Positions 34,048 to 43,500 of a stretch of DNA of 64,000 nt are shown here, piece by piece; the stretch's first letter is position 1; each line of letters begins with the position of its first letter. Source of the stretch: DASPPM01 sp052143835 (GTDB lineage Bacteria; Pseudomonadota; Alphaproteobacteria; JACZXZ01). A program made the translations under genes and the position numbers. Below the pieces are notes generated by a model, which worked only from the letters and a program-made list of their open reading frames with translations, was not told where the DNA came from and did not search any database. The stretch covers positions 19,717 through 83,716 of the forward strand of contig JBKQRV010000028.1 of the NCBI GenBank assembly GCA_052143835.1, read 5' to 3'.

Positions 34048-34065
34048 TCGCGGGCTGCGCTCCTA

Positions 34066-34097
34066 CCGAGGGCGTGAGCTCATAAACACGCCCTCGG
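34066..34097 (+). terminator. Hairpin at the end of the dehydrogenase operon
   Basis: CCGAGGGCGTG (34066-34076) and CACGCCCTCGG (34087-34097) form a perfect 11-bp stem with a 10-nt loop, 18 nt after the amino acid dehydrogenase stop. No T-run follows. Confidence 0.6.
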
Positions 34098-34613
34098 ACG
34101 GCTTGCCGGAGCCCGCTTTGGTTCGGTGAGGGGCCGTCACTTTCGGCAGGCGGCGCTTCCGGGATGCGCCAAGAGCGGCCAATTGACGGACGTCGGGCGA
34201 ACGGCTCGAGCCGACCACTTTTGCGGAAGCTCAGCTTCGGGCCTCCCATCAGGCGGGTTGAGTCTTGGCAGATTTGCGCCGGCGAGACCGCTGATGGCTG
34301 CGGGCGGGGGATGGGGCGGTGGCTTCTAAGCTTTCACTGCGATAAGCTGCGCTCGATTTATCAACTAGCCGCAGCCGTAACGACGGCGCTCCACTCGTGT
34401 ACGGACGCCCGAAGCCCACATGGATGAGAATGGTCTCGAAGGCGACTTCGGAGCTGAGACGAACACGGCCCACGCATAATGAGCGCGTTAAACTGATATT
34501 GAGGCTGCGCGGATCGCCGCGGCATGGGTAGTCAGGGGGTCGTTCGCTCGATCTTGTCTACCGCCGCGCAGTCGGGGCCTGCCATGGAGGCCTACAAGGA
34601 AGGAGACGGTACT
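34098..34613. other. Intergenic stretch with a 35-bp interspersed repeat
   Basis: No gene recognised in about 500 bp. It contains one copy (34132-34166) of a repeat that reappears on the far side of the dioxygenase gene. The remainder gives only arginine-rich or interrupted frames. Confidence 0.45.
34132..34166. repeat. 35-bp direct repeat, copy 1
   Basis: It begins GGCCGTCACTTTCGGCAGG and ends GCTTCCGGGATG. It is identical to 35865-35899 at 33 of 35 positions (differences at 34153 and 34154). Same orientation; the two copies flank the dioxygenase gene. Confidence 0.85.
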
Positions 34614-35675
34614 GTGCGCTCGACGGTGATCGGCGGCGCGATGCTGCCCCATGCCCCGCAATTCTTTACCATGCCCGAGACCGAGGATCGAAAAACGGTC
34701 GAGCGCGTCAGGGAGATCGCCGCTGATATCGGTGCCAAGCTCCGGGCTCTGAAGCCCGATCTGTGGGTCCTGTTCTCGAATGACCATGCCGAGCAGTTCT
34801 TCCACAACGTGGCCCCGCCCTTCACCGTCCATGTCGGCGGCGAGGCTAACGGGGAATTCGCCGGCCGGAAGTTCCACTGGAAGATCCCGAGCGAGATTAG
34901 CTTCGAGCTGGTGCGCGATCTCTACCGACAGGGCTTCGATCCGGCCTTCACCAGCACGGCGAAGTTCGACTATGCGATGGGCATCCCACTGACCCATCTG
35001 GGCCACACCGAGCCGGTGCTGCCAATCTATGTGAACGCCTACCTACCGCCGCAGCCGACGATCGAGCGCTGCTACGCCTTCGGCCAGGCCGTGGCGCGCG
35101 CCGTCGCTGGCATGGGGCTCAGGACCGTCGTGATGGCCAGCGGCGGCATGTCGCATTTTCCGGGCACCGATCGCTACAGCAAACCGGAGCTCGCCTGGGA
35201 TAACCAGGTTCTCGCCAAGCTCGCTGTTGGCAATCTCAAGTCGCTCGCCGGCTACAGCGAGGCCGAGCTCGATCAGACCGGCAACATCGAGCTGCGCTGC
35301 TGGGCGTGCGCTGCCGGTGCCTTGGGCGAACGTAAGCCGGATATCGTGTCGATGGATCCGAGCTGGCATCACAACTACGCCACACTCGCCTGGTTCGGCG
35401 GCGAGGAAGCGGGGCAGGCGCCGCACTACCCCTCGATCAAGCCGGAACTCGTCGAGCTGACCGCCGCACTCCACGCGCTTGCCCATGGCGCGGAGGCTCG
35501 CGCCGCCTATATCGCCGATCCCGCAGCCTACGCCGATCGCTACAGGCTCGAGCCGGCGCAGCGGGCTGCGCTGGTTGCACTGGACGTGCCGACGATCGTC
35601 GGGATGGGGGCTCATCCGCTGGTGCCCTTCCTTGCGAACATGCAAGTGCAGCGGCAACGCGGACATGGGCGCTAA
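34614..35675 (+). CDS. LigB-type extradiol ring-cleavage dioxygenase with fused LigA-like C-terminus
   Basis: The protein has 353 residues if it begins at GTG 34614, favoured by GGAAGGAG nine bases upstream; in-frame ATGs at 34524 and 34584 are alternatives. Residues about 1-270 are a class III extradiol dioxygenase domain: GGAMLPHAPQFF (Fe-ligand His), LWVLFSNDHAEQFFHNVAPP, FDYAMGIPLTHLG and VVMASGGMSHFPGTDRYS. The last 70 residues (ARAAYIADPAAYADRYRLEPAQRAALV...GAHPLVPFLANMQ) resemble the small alpha (LigA) subunit of protocatechuate 4,5-dioxygenase, so the two subunits are fused. It should cleave a catecholic ring in the cytoplasm; the exact substrate is unknown. No ring-cleavage pathway genes touch it. 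Confidence 0.88.
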   Translation: MRSTVIGGAMLPHAPQFFTMPETEDRKTVERVREIAADIGAKLRALKPDLWVLFSNDHAEQFFHNVAPPFTVHVGGEANGEFAGRKFHWKIPSEISFELVRDLYRQGFDPAFTSTAKFDYAMGIPLTHLGHTEPVLPIYVNAYLPPQPTIERCYAFGQAVARAVAGMGLRTVVMASGGMSHFPGTDRYSKPELAWDNQVLAKLAVGNLKSLAGYSEAELDQTGNIELRCWACAAGALGERKPDIVSMDPSWHHNYATLAWFGGEEAGQAPHYPSIKPELVELTAALHALAHGAEARAAYIADPAAYADRYRLEPAQRAALVALDVPTIVGMGAHPLVPFLANMQVQRQRGHGR

Positions 35676-36091
35676 GAGTCTTTTTGAATAACGAACACCA
35701 CATGCATACGAGGTGTGGGTTATGCGACCCTGCTTGTGATGATCTATCTAGCGAAAATATTAGTTCTGTGATGCCTATGCGTAATCCGTTCGACCGCAGA
35801 GAGAGCATGACTGCGTAAGCTCGCTTGGGGGCGGCTTGTCAGAGTCGGTCTGGGATCAGTAAGCGGCCGTCACTTTCGGCAGGCGCTGCTTCCGGGATGT
35901 GGCAACAGCCGACCATCACGCTCTGGCGCGAGCGTGGCCGCATGTTATTTCGCGCTGTCGCTTAGCGTTTCCTTGGCCGACGAGGCCGAGGCGTGGGGTG
36001 GCCCGGGCTTCGATCCGCGGACCGGCAAGAGCCGGCTTCGGCCGGCACCGAAGCCCTTCGCGGTGCATATTTTGGGCGACTTCGGCAAGGT
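35676..36091. other. Intergenic, one repeat copy, no gene recognised
   Basis: About 415 bp, AT-richer in its first 150 bp. It carries repeat copy 2 (35865-35899). A plus-strand ORF at 35934-36191 (AWGGPGFDPRTGKSRLRPAP) overlaps the cupin gene end and has no family match known to me. Confidence 0.4.
35865..35899. repeat. 35-bp direct repeat, copy 2
   Basis: Second copy of the repeat at 34132-34166 (33 of 35 identical), 190 bp after the dioxygenase stop and in the same orientation. The pair brackets about 1.7 kb. Confidence 0.85.
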
Positions 36092-36580
36092 TCAGCCGAC
36101 AAACTCGGTCGCGAACCGCCGGTTGATCTCGGCGAACTTCTCGGGGTCGAAACCGCCGCCCGCCTCCATCTCGTGCACCGCCCTGAAATAGGGGCCGTTA
36201 CTGCCGGGGATGGTCCATTCGAGCAGCTTGCCCGGGGCGCTGGCGACATTCTTGAAAGCATGCACGGTCCCGCGTGGAACGAAGACCAGCGTTCCCGGAC
36301 CGATCGTCGCCTCGCGACCGTCGACGGAAAGCTGGTAGGTCCCCTCCAGAACGTAGAAATATTCCTCCCGGTCGCGATGCAGGTGAGGCGGGGGCCCCTC
36401 GCCGGGATTGATCTTCGCGACGACCGCGGAAAATGCGCCGCCGGTGTGCTCCGGACCCATCATCACCTTCATGTCCAGGCCGAATGGGCGGAGCGCTTCG
36501 GCCTCCCCTGGTGTCATGATCCGCGGCTTCATCCCTGTCCCCGAGCTACCGGCGTCGGCGGCTTTGAAATCCGAAGTCAT
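36092..36580 (-). CDS. Cupin-domain protein
   Basis: The protein has 162 residues from the ATG at 36580 with GGGGAC upstream. A single cupin domain occupies residues about 45-120: motif 1 PPPHLHRDREEYFYVLEGTY supplies His-x-His and Glu metal ligands, and motif 2 LVFVPRGTVHAFKNV supplies the last His. The C-terminal FDPEKFAEINRRFATEFVG is a common helical tail. Such small bicupin-like halves bind a metal and act as dioxygenases, isomerases or sensors. No neighbour identifies the substrate. It converges on the dioxygenase gene. Confidence 0.85.
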   Translation of the reverse strand: MTSDFKAADAGSSGTGMKPRIMTPGEAEALRPFGLDMKVMMGPEHTGGAFSAVVAKINPGEGPPPHLHRDREEYFYVLEGTYQLSVDGREATIGPGTLVFVPRGTVHAFKNVASAPGKLLEWTIPGSNGPYFRAVHEMEAGGGFDPEKFAEINRRFATEFVG

Positions 36581-36836
36581 GGCGACGTCCCCTATATGTA
36601 AGACTGCATTGTCCGGATCGTAGCGCCAGGAGGCCAAGCGAAATAGCCCGGCGACCTGCTGAGCTCAGTTGTCACAATTAAACCTCGGGGCATGCAGTGG
36701 CGCAAACATGACAGGCTGCGGGATCGTGCCACCGCCGTCTTGTGGCTTTCGCATTCGTTCTTGCGGCCTCGTGACCTCATGCCCCCTGACGAGGCCGCTG
36801 ATATGATCACGGATCGGCTTGATAAGGAGTGCGTCG

Positions 36837-37199
36837 ATGACGACAGAGGCCGACCTCTTGGCCTTGGCGAGCGGGCTCGAAGCCGCGGGCGACGGCAGCC
36901 GGGAGCTCGACATCAAAATAGCGCTTGTGGCGGAACCCTATCCGCGCCGGGTCGGGCTCTGGCTCAGCCTGGAGGCGGGGCTTCCGGCGCACTGCGCCTT
37001 CACGCGCTCGATCGACGCCGCCTTGACGCTCGCCCCCAAGGCGACGCCCTGGCAAGTCACTACACTCGGCGGACCGGAGGCGCGGGTCGGCGGCCTTAAG
37101 GGGCGGGCGCGCAGGGCGGCCCTCGCCCTCGCCGCGGCGGCCTTACGTGCGCGCGCAGCTGAGCGCCTTGACGGCGACGGACCGCACGGGAAACCGTGA
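36837..37199 (+). CDS. Phage-associated type hypothetical protein
   Basis: The protein has 120 residues with the ATG at 36837 and AAGGAG upstream. The frame MTTEADLLALASGLEAAGDGSRELDIKIALV then FTRSIDAALTLAPKATPWQV and RRAALALAAAALRARAAERL follows the pattern of short proteobacterial proteins that carry E-LD--IA and Y-T-S-DAALTL-P motifs and usually come from prophages. Here the central aromatic motif is reduced, so it may be a drifted copy. No other phage gene is nearby. Function unknown. Confidence 0.65.
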   Translation: MTTEADLLALASGLEAAGDGSRELDIKIALVAEPYPRRVGLWLSLEAGLPAHCAFTRSIDAALTLAPKATPWQVTTLGGPEARVGGLKGRARRAALALAAAALRARAAERLDGDGPHGKP

Positions 37200-37253
37200 T
37201 CCTCTTCCCTTCGGTCCCTCATTGACAGTGAGAGCACGTGCGCAACGGATCCT

Positions 37254-38600
37254 TCACCCTTTCCCGCGCGCGGCGAGAAAGCGGTCGACGAGCTCGGCGA
37301 GCGTCGGCGTACCCGCGTCGGCATAGCCGTAGCGCGCGCGCACGACGGGCTTCTCGAGCGCGAGGATCGCCGCGAGGTCGACCGGCGTTGCGGCCACGAC
37401 GACGTCGGCCTCGGAGCGGTTGATCGTCTCCTCGAGGGCAGCACGCTCCGCGGCATCGTAGCCGAGTGCCGGCAGCACGAGGCCGATATGGGGGTAGCGC
37501 TGGAAGAAGGTGCTGATTTCGGGCGCAGCACTCGCGCGCGGATCGACGAGGCGGACGTTCTCGAGCCGCTCCACGGCGACGTATCCGGCCCCGTAGGGCA
37601 AGCCGCCGTGCGTGATGCTCGGCCCGTCCTCCACCACAAGCACGCGCCGGCCCTCGACGGCAGCCGGATCGTCGAGCGTCACGGGCGAGTTGCCGCGCAC
37701 GACCAGAGCGCGCGGATTGATCGCCTTTGCACCCAGGACGAGCCGCTCCACGTTCGCGGCCCGCGCCGAGTTCACCTTGGCGACGACGATGATGTCGGCC
37801 ATTCTCAGCGCCGCCTCGCCCGGATGGTGGGTCGCGAGCTGGCCCGGGCGAAGCGCGTCGACGAGCACGATGAAGAGGTCGGGGCGGACGAAGGGAAAAT
37901 CGTTGTTGCCGCCGTCCCACAGCACGACATCGGCACCCTCCTCGGCGCGCGCGAGGATCTCGCCGTAGTCGACGCCCGCGTAGACGACGTTTCCCGCCGC
38001 GATGTGCGGCTCGTACTCCTCGCGCTCCTCGATCGTGCAAAGGGCGGCGTCGAGATCGGCACGCGAGGCGAAGCGCTGCACCCGCTCGCGCGCGAGATCG
38101 CCGTAGGGCATGGGATGGCGCAGCACGGCCGCGCGCAAGCCCCGGCTGCGCAGATGCTGCGAGAGAAAGCGGCTCACCTGGGACTTGCCGCACCCCGTGC
38201 GCACGGCGCCGACCGCGATCACCGGGAGGCGCGCCTTCAGCATCGTGGCGTCCGGACCCGCAAGGAGGAAGCCCGCGCCGAGCGCGAGCGCGCGCGAGGC
38301 CAGGTGCATGACCGCCTCGTTCGTCACGTCGCTATAGGCGAACATGACCTCAGTCACCTTCTCGCGGCGTGCGACGGCCTCGAGCTCGCTTTCCTCCACG
38401 ATGGGAATGCCTTGCGGATAAAGCGCACCCGCGAGCTCGGGCGGGTAGCGCCGTCCGCTGATGCGCGGAATCTGGGCCGCCGTGAAGGCGACGACCTCGA
38501 CGCTCGCGTCGTTGCGATAGAGCATGTTGAAGTTGTGGAAGTCGCGCCCGGCCGCGCCGAGTATCACGAGCCGGGTTTTCGACGGGCGGGCGGCGGACAC
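37254..38600 (-). CDS. Cyclic 2,3-diphosphoglycerate synthetase homologue (GTPase-like)
   Basis: The protein has 448 residues starting with GTG at 38600 behind GAGGGAA. RLVILGAAGRDFHNFNMLYR opens an N-terminal Rossmann-like domain, followed by the P-loop VIAVGAVRTGCGKSQVSRFL, LWDGGNNDFPFVRPDLFIVL, NSARAANVERLVLGAK and VLVVEDGPSITHGG. This matches the cDPG synthetase family first known from hyperthermophilic methanogens, which cyclises 2,3-diphosphoglycerate with ATP to make a compatible solute. Bacterial members are common in some proteobacteria, with unproven activity. It is divergent from the PFOR operon, with a shared FNR-type box between them. Confidence 0.88.
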   Translation of the reverse strand: MSAARPSKTRLVILGAAGRDFHNFNMLYRNDASVEVVAFTAAQIPRISGRRYPPELAGALYPQGIPIVEESELEAVARREKVTEVMFAYSDVTNEAVMHLASRALALGAGFLLAGPDATMLKARLPVIAVGAVRTGCGKSQVSRFLSQHLRSRGLRAAVLRHPMPYGDLARERVQRFASRADLDAALCTIEEREEYEPHIAAGNVVYAGVDYGEILARAEEGADVVLWDGGNNDFPFVRPDLFIVLVDALRPGQLATHHPGEAALRMADIIVVAKVNSARAANVERLVLGAKAINPRALVVRGNSPVTLDDPAAVEGRRVLVVEDGPSITHGGLPYGAGYVAVERLENVRLVDPRASAAPEISTFFQRYPHIGLVLPALGYDAAERAALEETINRSEADVVVAATPVDLAAILALEKPVVRARYGYADAGTPTLAELVDRFLAARGKG

Positions 38601-38706
38601 GGGTCGCGTTCCCTCATGATGGGCCGGGCGGCGGCAGCGTCGCTCTCCCCAAGGCCGCCTCCGGGCCGCATGGTCCGTCAGTAGAGCGCCTGGCCCGCCC
38701 GCGGCC

Positions 38707-38720
38707 TTGACCCAGATCAA
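38707..38720. promoter_or_regulatory. FNR/FixK-type box between cDPGS and PFOR operons
   Basis: TTGACccagATCAA fits TTGAY-N4-ATCAA. It lies 107 bp upstream of the cDPG synthetase start and 142 bp upstream of the first gene of the PFOR operon, and could serve either promoter. Confidence 0.7.
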
Positions 38721-38861
38721 CGACGCTTGGCCGAGGCCCTCCTAACCTCGCCGCAAATGGCGCATGCCCGCCGGGATGCGCCTTGCCGTGGGACGCCATG
38801 ACGACGACAGGCAGCGGTGCTGCGGCACGGGCCGCGGCCGGCTGAGCGTTTGGGATTAGCC

Positions 38862-40493
38862 ATGCCCCAGAAGCAAAGCGACATGACCCCGGTCCTCGAT
38901 CTGACCCGCGAGAAGGGCGCCGGCCCCTTCCGCACGCGGCGTCCGGTCTACGCGGATTTGCTGCCGCCCTGCAACAACGCCTGTCCCGCGGGCGAGAACA
39001 TCCAGGCCTGGCTGGCCTTGGCCCAGGCCGGCAAGTTCCGCGCGGCGTGGGAAACGCTCGTGCGCGACAATCCCATGCCGGCGGTGCACGGCCGCGTTTG
39101 CTACCATCCGTGCGAGCGCGCGTGCAACCGCGATGCGCTCGATGCCGCGGTGAGCATTCACGCGGTCGAGCGCTATCTCGGCGATCTCGCCGCGGCAGAG
39201 GGCTGGCGATTGCCCATCGAGGTGCGGGCGAGCGGCAAGCGCGTGCTTGTCGTCGGCGCCGGGCCGAGCGGGCTTTCGGCCGCCTACCATCTCACCCGCC
39301 TCGGCCACGCGGTCGAGATTCACGAGGCGGGGCCGGTCGCCGGCGGCATGATGCACTTCGGTATCCCCGCCTACCGCCTGCCGCGCGCGGACCTCATGAA
39401 GGAAATCCGCCAGATCGAGGCGATGGGTGTCACGATCGTGCTCAATCACAGGGTCGAGGACGTGCTCGCGGAGCGCCAGGCAGGGCGCTTCGATGCGGTC
39501 TTCATCGCGATCGGCGCCCACGTGAGCCGCCACGTGGAGATCCCGGCGCGGGATGCCGTCAAGGTGCTCGATGCGGTGGCGCTGCTGCGCGGCGCCAGTG
39601 CGGGCGAGGCGCCGCGGCTTGGCCGCCGGGTCGTCGTCTACGGCGGCGGCAACACGGCGATGGACGCGGCGCGCACGGTCAAGCGCCTGGGCGCCGACGA
39701 GGCGCTCATCATCTACCGGCGCGACCGCGCCCATATGCCGGCGCGCGCCTTCGAGGCCGACGAGGCGCTCGAGGAGGGGGTCAAGATCAAGTGGCTGACG
39801 AGCATCAAGGAGATCGTCGGCCCCTCGCTCAGCGTCGAGCGCATGACGCTCGACGAGAAGGGAAGGCCGCAGCCAAGCGGCGAGTTCGAGACGCTCGAGG
39901 CGGATGCCATCGTGCTGGCGCTCGGCCAGGAGACCGAGAGTGCTTTCCTCGGGCGCGTGCCCGGCATCGAGTTCGAACCGGACGGCACGGTGACCGTCGG
40001 GGCGGACATGATGACCGGACATGACGGCATCTTCGCGGGCGGCGACATGGTGCCCGGCGAGCGCACGGTCACCGTCGCCGTTGGTCACGGCAAGCTCGCG
40101 GCGCGCAACATCGACGGCTGGCTCTCGGGCAAGCGCTACGTAAAGCCCCCGAAGCACGCCCCGGTCTCCTTCGAAATGCTCAACTTGCCGATGTTCAACG
40201 ACGCCGATCCCTCGGCGCAGAAGGCGCTCTCGGCCGCCGAGCGGTTGAGCGGGTTCGAGGAGGTGATGGCGGGATTGAGCGAGACCGAGGCGCGCTACGA
40301 GGCGCAACGCTGCCTTTCCTGCGGCAACTGCTTCGAGTGCGACAGCTGCTACGCGGCCTGCCCCGAGGACGCCATCATCAAGCTCGGGCCGGGCCGGCGC
40401 TACCGCTTCGAGTACGACAAATGCACGGGCTGCACCGTCTGCTTCCAGCAATGCCCCTGCCATGCCATCAGCGTAATTGCCGAGCCCGGATGA
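38862..40493 (+). CDS. Fe-S flavoprotein, GltD-like NAD(P) oxidoreductase with C-terminal 4Fe-4S domains
   Basis: The protein has 543 residues from the ATG at 38862. The N-terminal Fe-S region has CNNACPAGENIQAWL and CYHPCERACNR, like the glutamate synthase small subunit. The FAD site GKRVLVVGAGPSGLSAAYHL is near residue 127, and the NAD(P) site RRVVVYGGGNTAMDAARTV is near 253, followed by FAGGDMVPGERTVTVAVGHG. Unlike GltD, it ends with two ferredoxin clusters (CLSCGNCFECDSCYAACPEDAI-type and CTGCTVCFQQCPCHAI). This form typically accompanies pyruvate:ferredoxin oxidoreductase, so it probably shuttles electrons between that enzyme or ferredoxin and NAD(P)H. It is the first gene of a three-gene operon. 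Confidence 0.9.
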   Translation: MPQKQSDMTPVLDLTREKGAGPFRTRRPVYADLLPPCNNACPAGENIQAWLALAQAGKFRAAWETLVRDNPMPAVHGRVCYHPCERACNRDALDAAVSIHAVERYLGDLAAAEGWRLPIEVRASGKRVLVVGAGPSGLSAAYHLTRLGHAVEIHEAGPVAGGMMHFGIPAYRLPRADLMKEIRQIEAMGVTIVLNHRVEDVLAERQAGRFDAVFIAIGAHVSRHVEIPARDAVKVLDAVALLRGASAGEAPRLGRRVVVYGGGNTAMDAARTVKRLGADEALIIYRRDRAHMPARAFEADEALEEGVKIKWLTSIKEIVGPSLSVERMTLDEKGRPQPSGEFETLEADAIVLALGQETESAFLGRVPGIEFEPDGTVTVGADMMTGHDGIFAGGDMVPGERTVTVAVGHGKLAARNIDGWLSGKRYVKPPKHAPVSFEMLNLPMFNDADPSAQKALSAAERLSGFEEVMAGLSETEARYEAQRCLSCGNCFECDSCYAACPEDAIIKLGPGRRYRFEYDKCTGCTVCFQQCPCHAISVIAEPG

Positions 40494-40546
40494 GGATCGA
40501 AGGCGTGCCCACGCGAGGCGGGGCCAGCGAGCAAAGGATGCGCGGG

Positions 40547-43500
40547 ATGAGGAGAGAGATCGCAACGATGGACGGCAATACGGCCGTCGCGCATGTCGCC
40601 TATCGGGTCAACGAGGTGTGCGCGATCTACCCCATCACCCCCTCCTCGACGATGGCGGAGCTCGCCGACGAGTGGTCGGCGATGGGCCTCAAGAACATCT
40701 GGGGAAACATGCCCGTCGTGCAGGAGATGCAGAGCGAGGGCGGGGCCGCGGGTGCCGTGCACGGAGCGCTGCAGTCGGGAGCGCTGACCACCACCTTCAC
40801 CTCCTCGCAGGGCCTCATGCTCATGCTGCCGAACATGTACAAGATCGCCGGCGAGCTGACCGCGACGGTGTTCCACGTCGCCGCCCGCTCGCTCGCCACC
40901 CAGGCGCTCTCGATCTTCGGCGACCACAGCGACGTCATGGCGGCGCGCTCGACCGGCTTCGCGCTACTCTCCTCCGCGTCCGTGCAGGAGGCCCACGACA
41001 ACGCGCTCATCGCCCAGGCGGCGACGCTAGAGACGCGCGTGCCGTTCCTCCATTTCTTCGACGGATTTCGCACCTCGCACGAGGTCAACACGCTCGCCCT
41101 CCTCGGCGACGAGGATATCCGCGCCATGATCGACCAGGATCTCGTGCGCGCGCACCGCGCGCGCGCGCTCGATCCCGAGCACCCCTTCGTGCGCGGCACG
41201 GCGCAGAACCCCGACACCTTCTTCCAGGCGCGCGAGGCGGTGAACCCCTATTACGCGCGCGTTCCGGGGGCCGTCCAGGCCGTCATGGACCGCTTCGCCC
41301 AGCTCACGGACCGGCAATACCATCTCTTCGATTACGCCGGTCCGCCGGACGCCGAGCGGGTCGTGGTGGCGATGGGCAGCGGCGCCGAGACGGTGCGCGA
41401 GACGGCGGCGGCGCTCGGCGCCGAAGGCGAGAAGGTGGGTGCCCTTCAAGTGCGGCTTTACCGGCCATTCTCAGGCGAAGCCTTCGTCGCCGCCTTGCCG
41501 CAAGCCTGCCGCGCGCTTGCCGTGATCGAGCAGACCAAGGAGCCGGGGGCGACGGGCGAGCCGCTCTACCTCGATGTCGTCGCCTCCCTCGTGGACGCCG
41601 TGGCGGCGGGCAGGCGTTCGACCATGCCGCGGGTCGTCGGCGGCCGCTATGGCCTCTCCTCGAAGGACTTCAATCCGGCGATGGCCAAGGCCGTTTTCGA
41701 CGAGCTCAAGAAGCCCCGAAGCAAGAATGGCTTTACCGTCGGCATCGACGACGATGTCGCGCATACCAGCCTCGGCTACGACTCCACCTTCACGATCGAG
41801 CCGGACGACACGGTGCGCGCGATGTTCTACGGATTGGGCGCAGACGGCACGGTCGGCGCCAACAAGAACACCGTCAAGATCATCGCCGAGGATGCCGGCC
41901 TCCATGCCCAGGGCTACTTCGTCTATGATTCGCACAAGTCGGGAGCGCAGACCGTGTCGCATCTGCGCTTCGGTCCGCGTCCCATAAGGGCGCCTTATCT
42001 CATCCAGCAGGCGAGCTTCGTCGCCTGCCACCAGTTCAATTTCGTCGCGCGCATGGACGTGCTGCGGACGGCGGCGCCGCATGCCACCTTCCTCCTCAAC
42101 AGCCCCTACGGGCCGGAGGAGGTGTGGGGTCGGCTTCCCCGCTCGATGCAGCGCCAGATCATCGACAAGAATCTGCGCTTCTTCGTCATCGATGCGTCCA
42201 AGGCAGCACAGGAGGCCGGCCTCAGGGGGCGCACCAACACCATCCTGCAGACCTGCTTCTTCGCCGTCTCCGGCGTGCTGCCGAGGGAGGAGGCGATCGG
42301 ACGGATCAAGGAGGCGATCCGCAAGAGCTATGCCGAGAAGGGCGAGGACGTGGTGCGGCGGAATTTCAAGGCGGTCGACGGGGCGCTCGCGCGTCTTTTC
42401 GAAGTAAAAGTGCCCGCCGAAGCGACGAGCCCATGGGAGCCGGCGCCCCTCGTGCCGGCGTCGGCACCCGCGTTCGTCCGCCGCGTGACCGCCAAGATGC
42501 TCGAAGGCCGGGGCGACGAGATTCCCGTGAGCCTGATGCCGGTCGACGGCACTTTTCCCTCCGGCACTGCCGCCTTCGAGAAGCGCAACATCGCCGACGC
42601 CGTGCCGGTGTGGGAGCCCGACATCTGCATCCAGTGCGGCCACTGCAGTTTCGTCTGTCCGCACGCGGTCATTCGCGCCAAATACTTCGATTTTGGCAAG
42701 CTGGCCGAAGCACCCGCGAGCTTCAAGTCGGCGCCCATCAACGTGCGCGGCTTCCCGGACGTGCGCTTCTCGCTGCAGTTCTACGTCGAGGACTGCACCG
42801 GCTGCGCGCTCTGCGTCGAGGCTTGCCCCGCGCATAGCGCCGTCGAGCCCGAGCTCAAGGCCATCAACATGCGCGACAAGTCGGGCCTCGTCGAGCCCGA
42901 GCGGCGGAACGTGGCGTTCTTCGAGACGCTGCCCATCAACGACCGCGCGCGGATCGATTTCGCCAACGTGCGCGGCGTGCAGTTCCTCGAGCCGCTCTTC
43001 GAGTTCTCCGGCGCCTGCGCGGGCTGCGGCGAGACGCCCTATCTCAAGCTCCTGTCGCAGCTCTTCGGCGACCGCATGCTGGTCGCCAATGCCACGGGCT
43101 GCTCCTCGATCTACGGCGGCAACCTGCCGGTCACTCCGTGGTCGAAGAACCATGAGGGCCGCGGTCCGGCCTGGTCGAATTCGCTCTTCGAGGACAATGC
43201 GGAGTTCGGGCTCGGCTTCCGCCTCGCGGCCGACAAGCAGGTGGAGCTTGCCCGCATGCTCGCCAAGAGCTTGAAGGACAAGCTCGGAGCCGAGTTGGTC
43301 GGGGAGATCCTGGCGGCGCCGCAGCTGCGCGAGTCGGAGATCCGCGCGCAGCGCGGGCGCGTTGCGGAGCTGATCCGGCGCCTCAAGGCGCTTCCCGAGG
43401 ACACGATCGCGAAGGATCTGCTCTCGGTGGTCGGCTGTCTCGTCCGGCGCAGCCTCTGGATCGTCGGCGGCGACGGCTGGGCCTACGACATCGGCTACGG

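Noticed and set aside
35934..36191. 85-codon ORF with AWGGPGFDPRTGKS
   Set aside because: Overlaps the end of the cupin gene, has no SD-like sequence, and no homology I can name.
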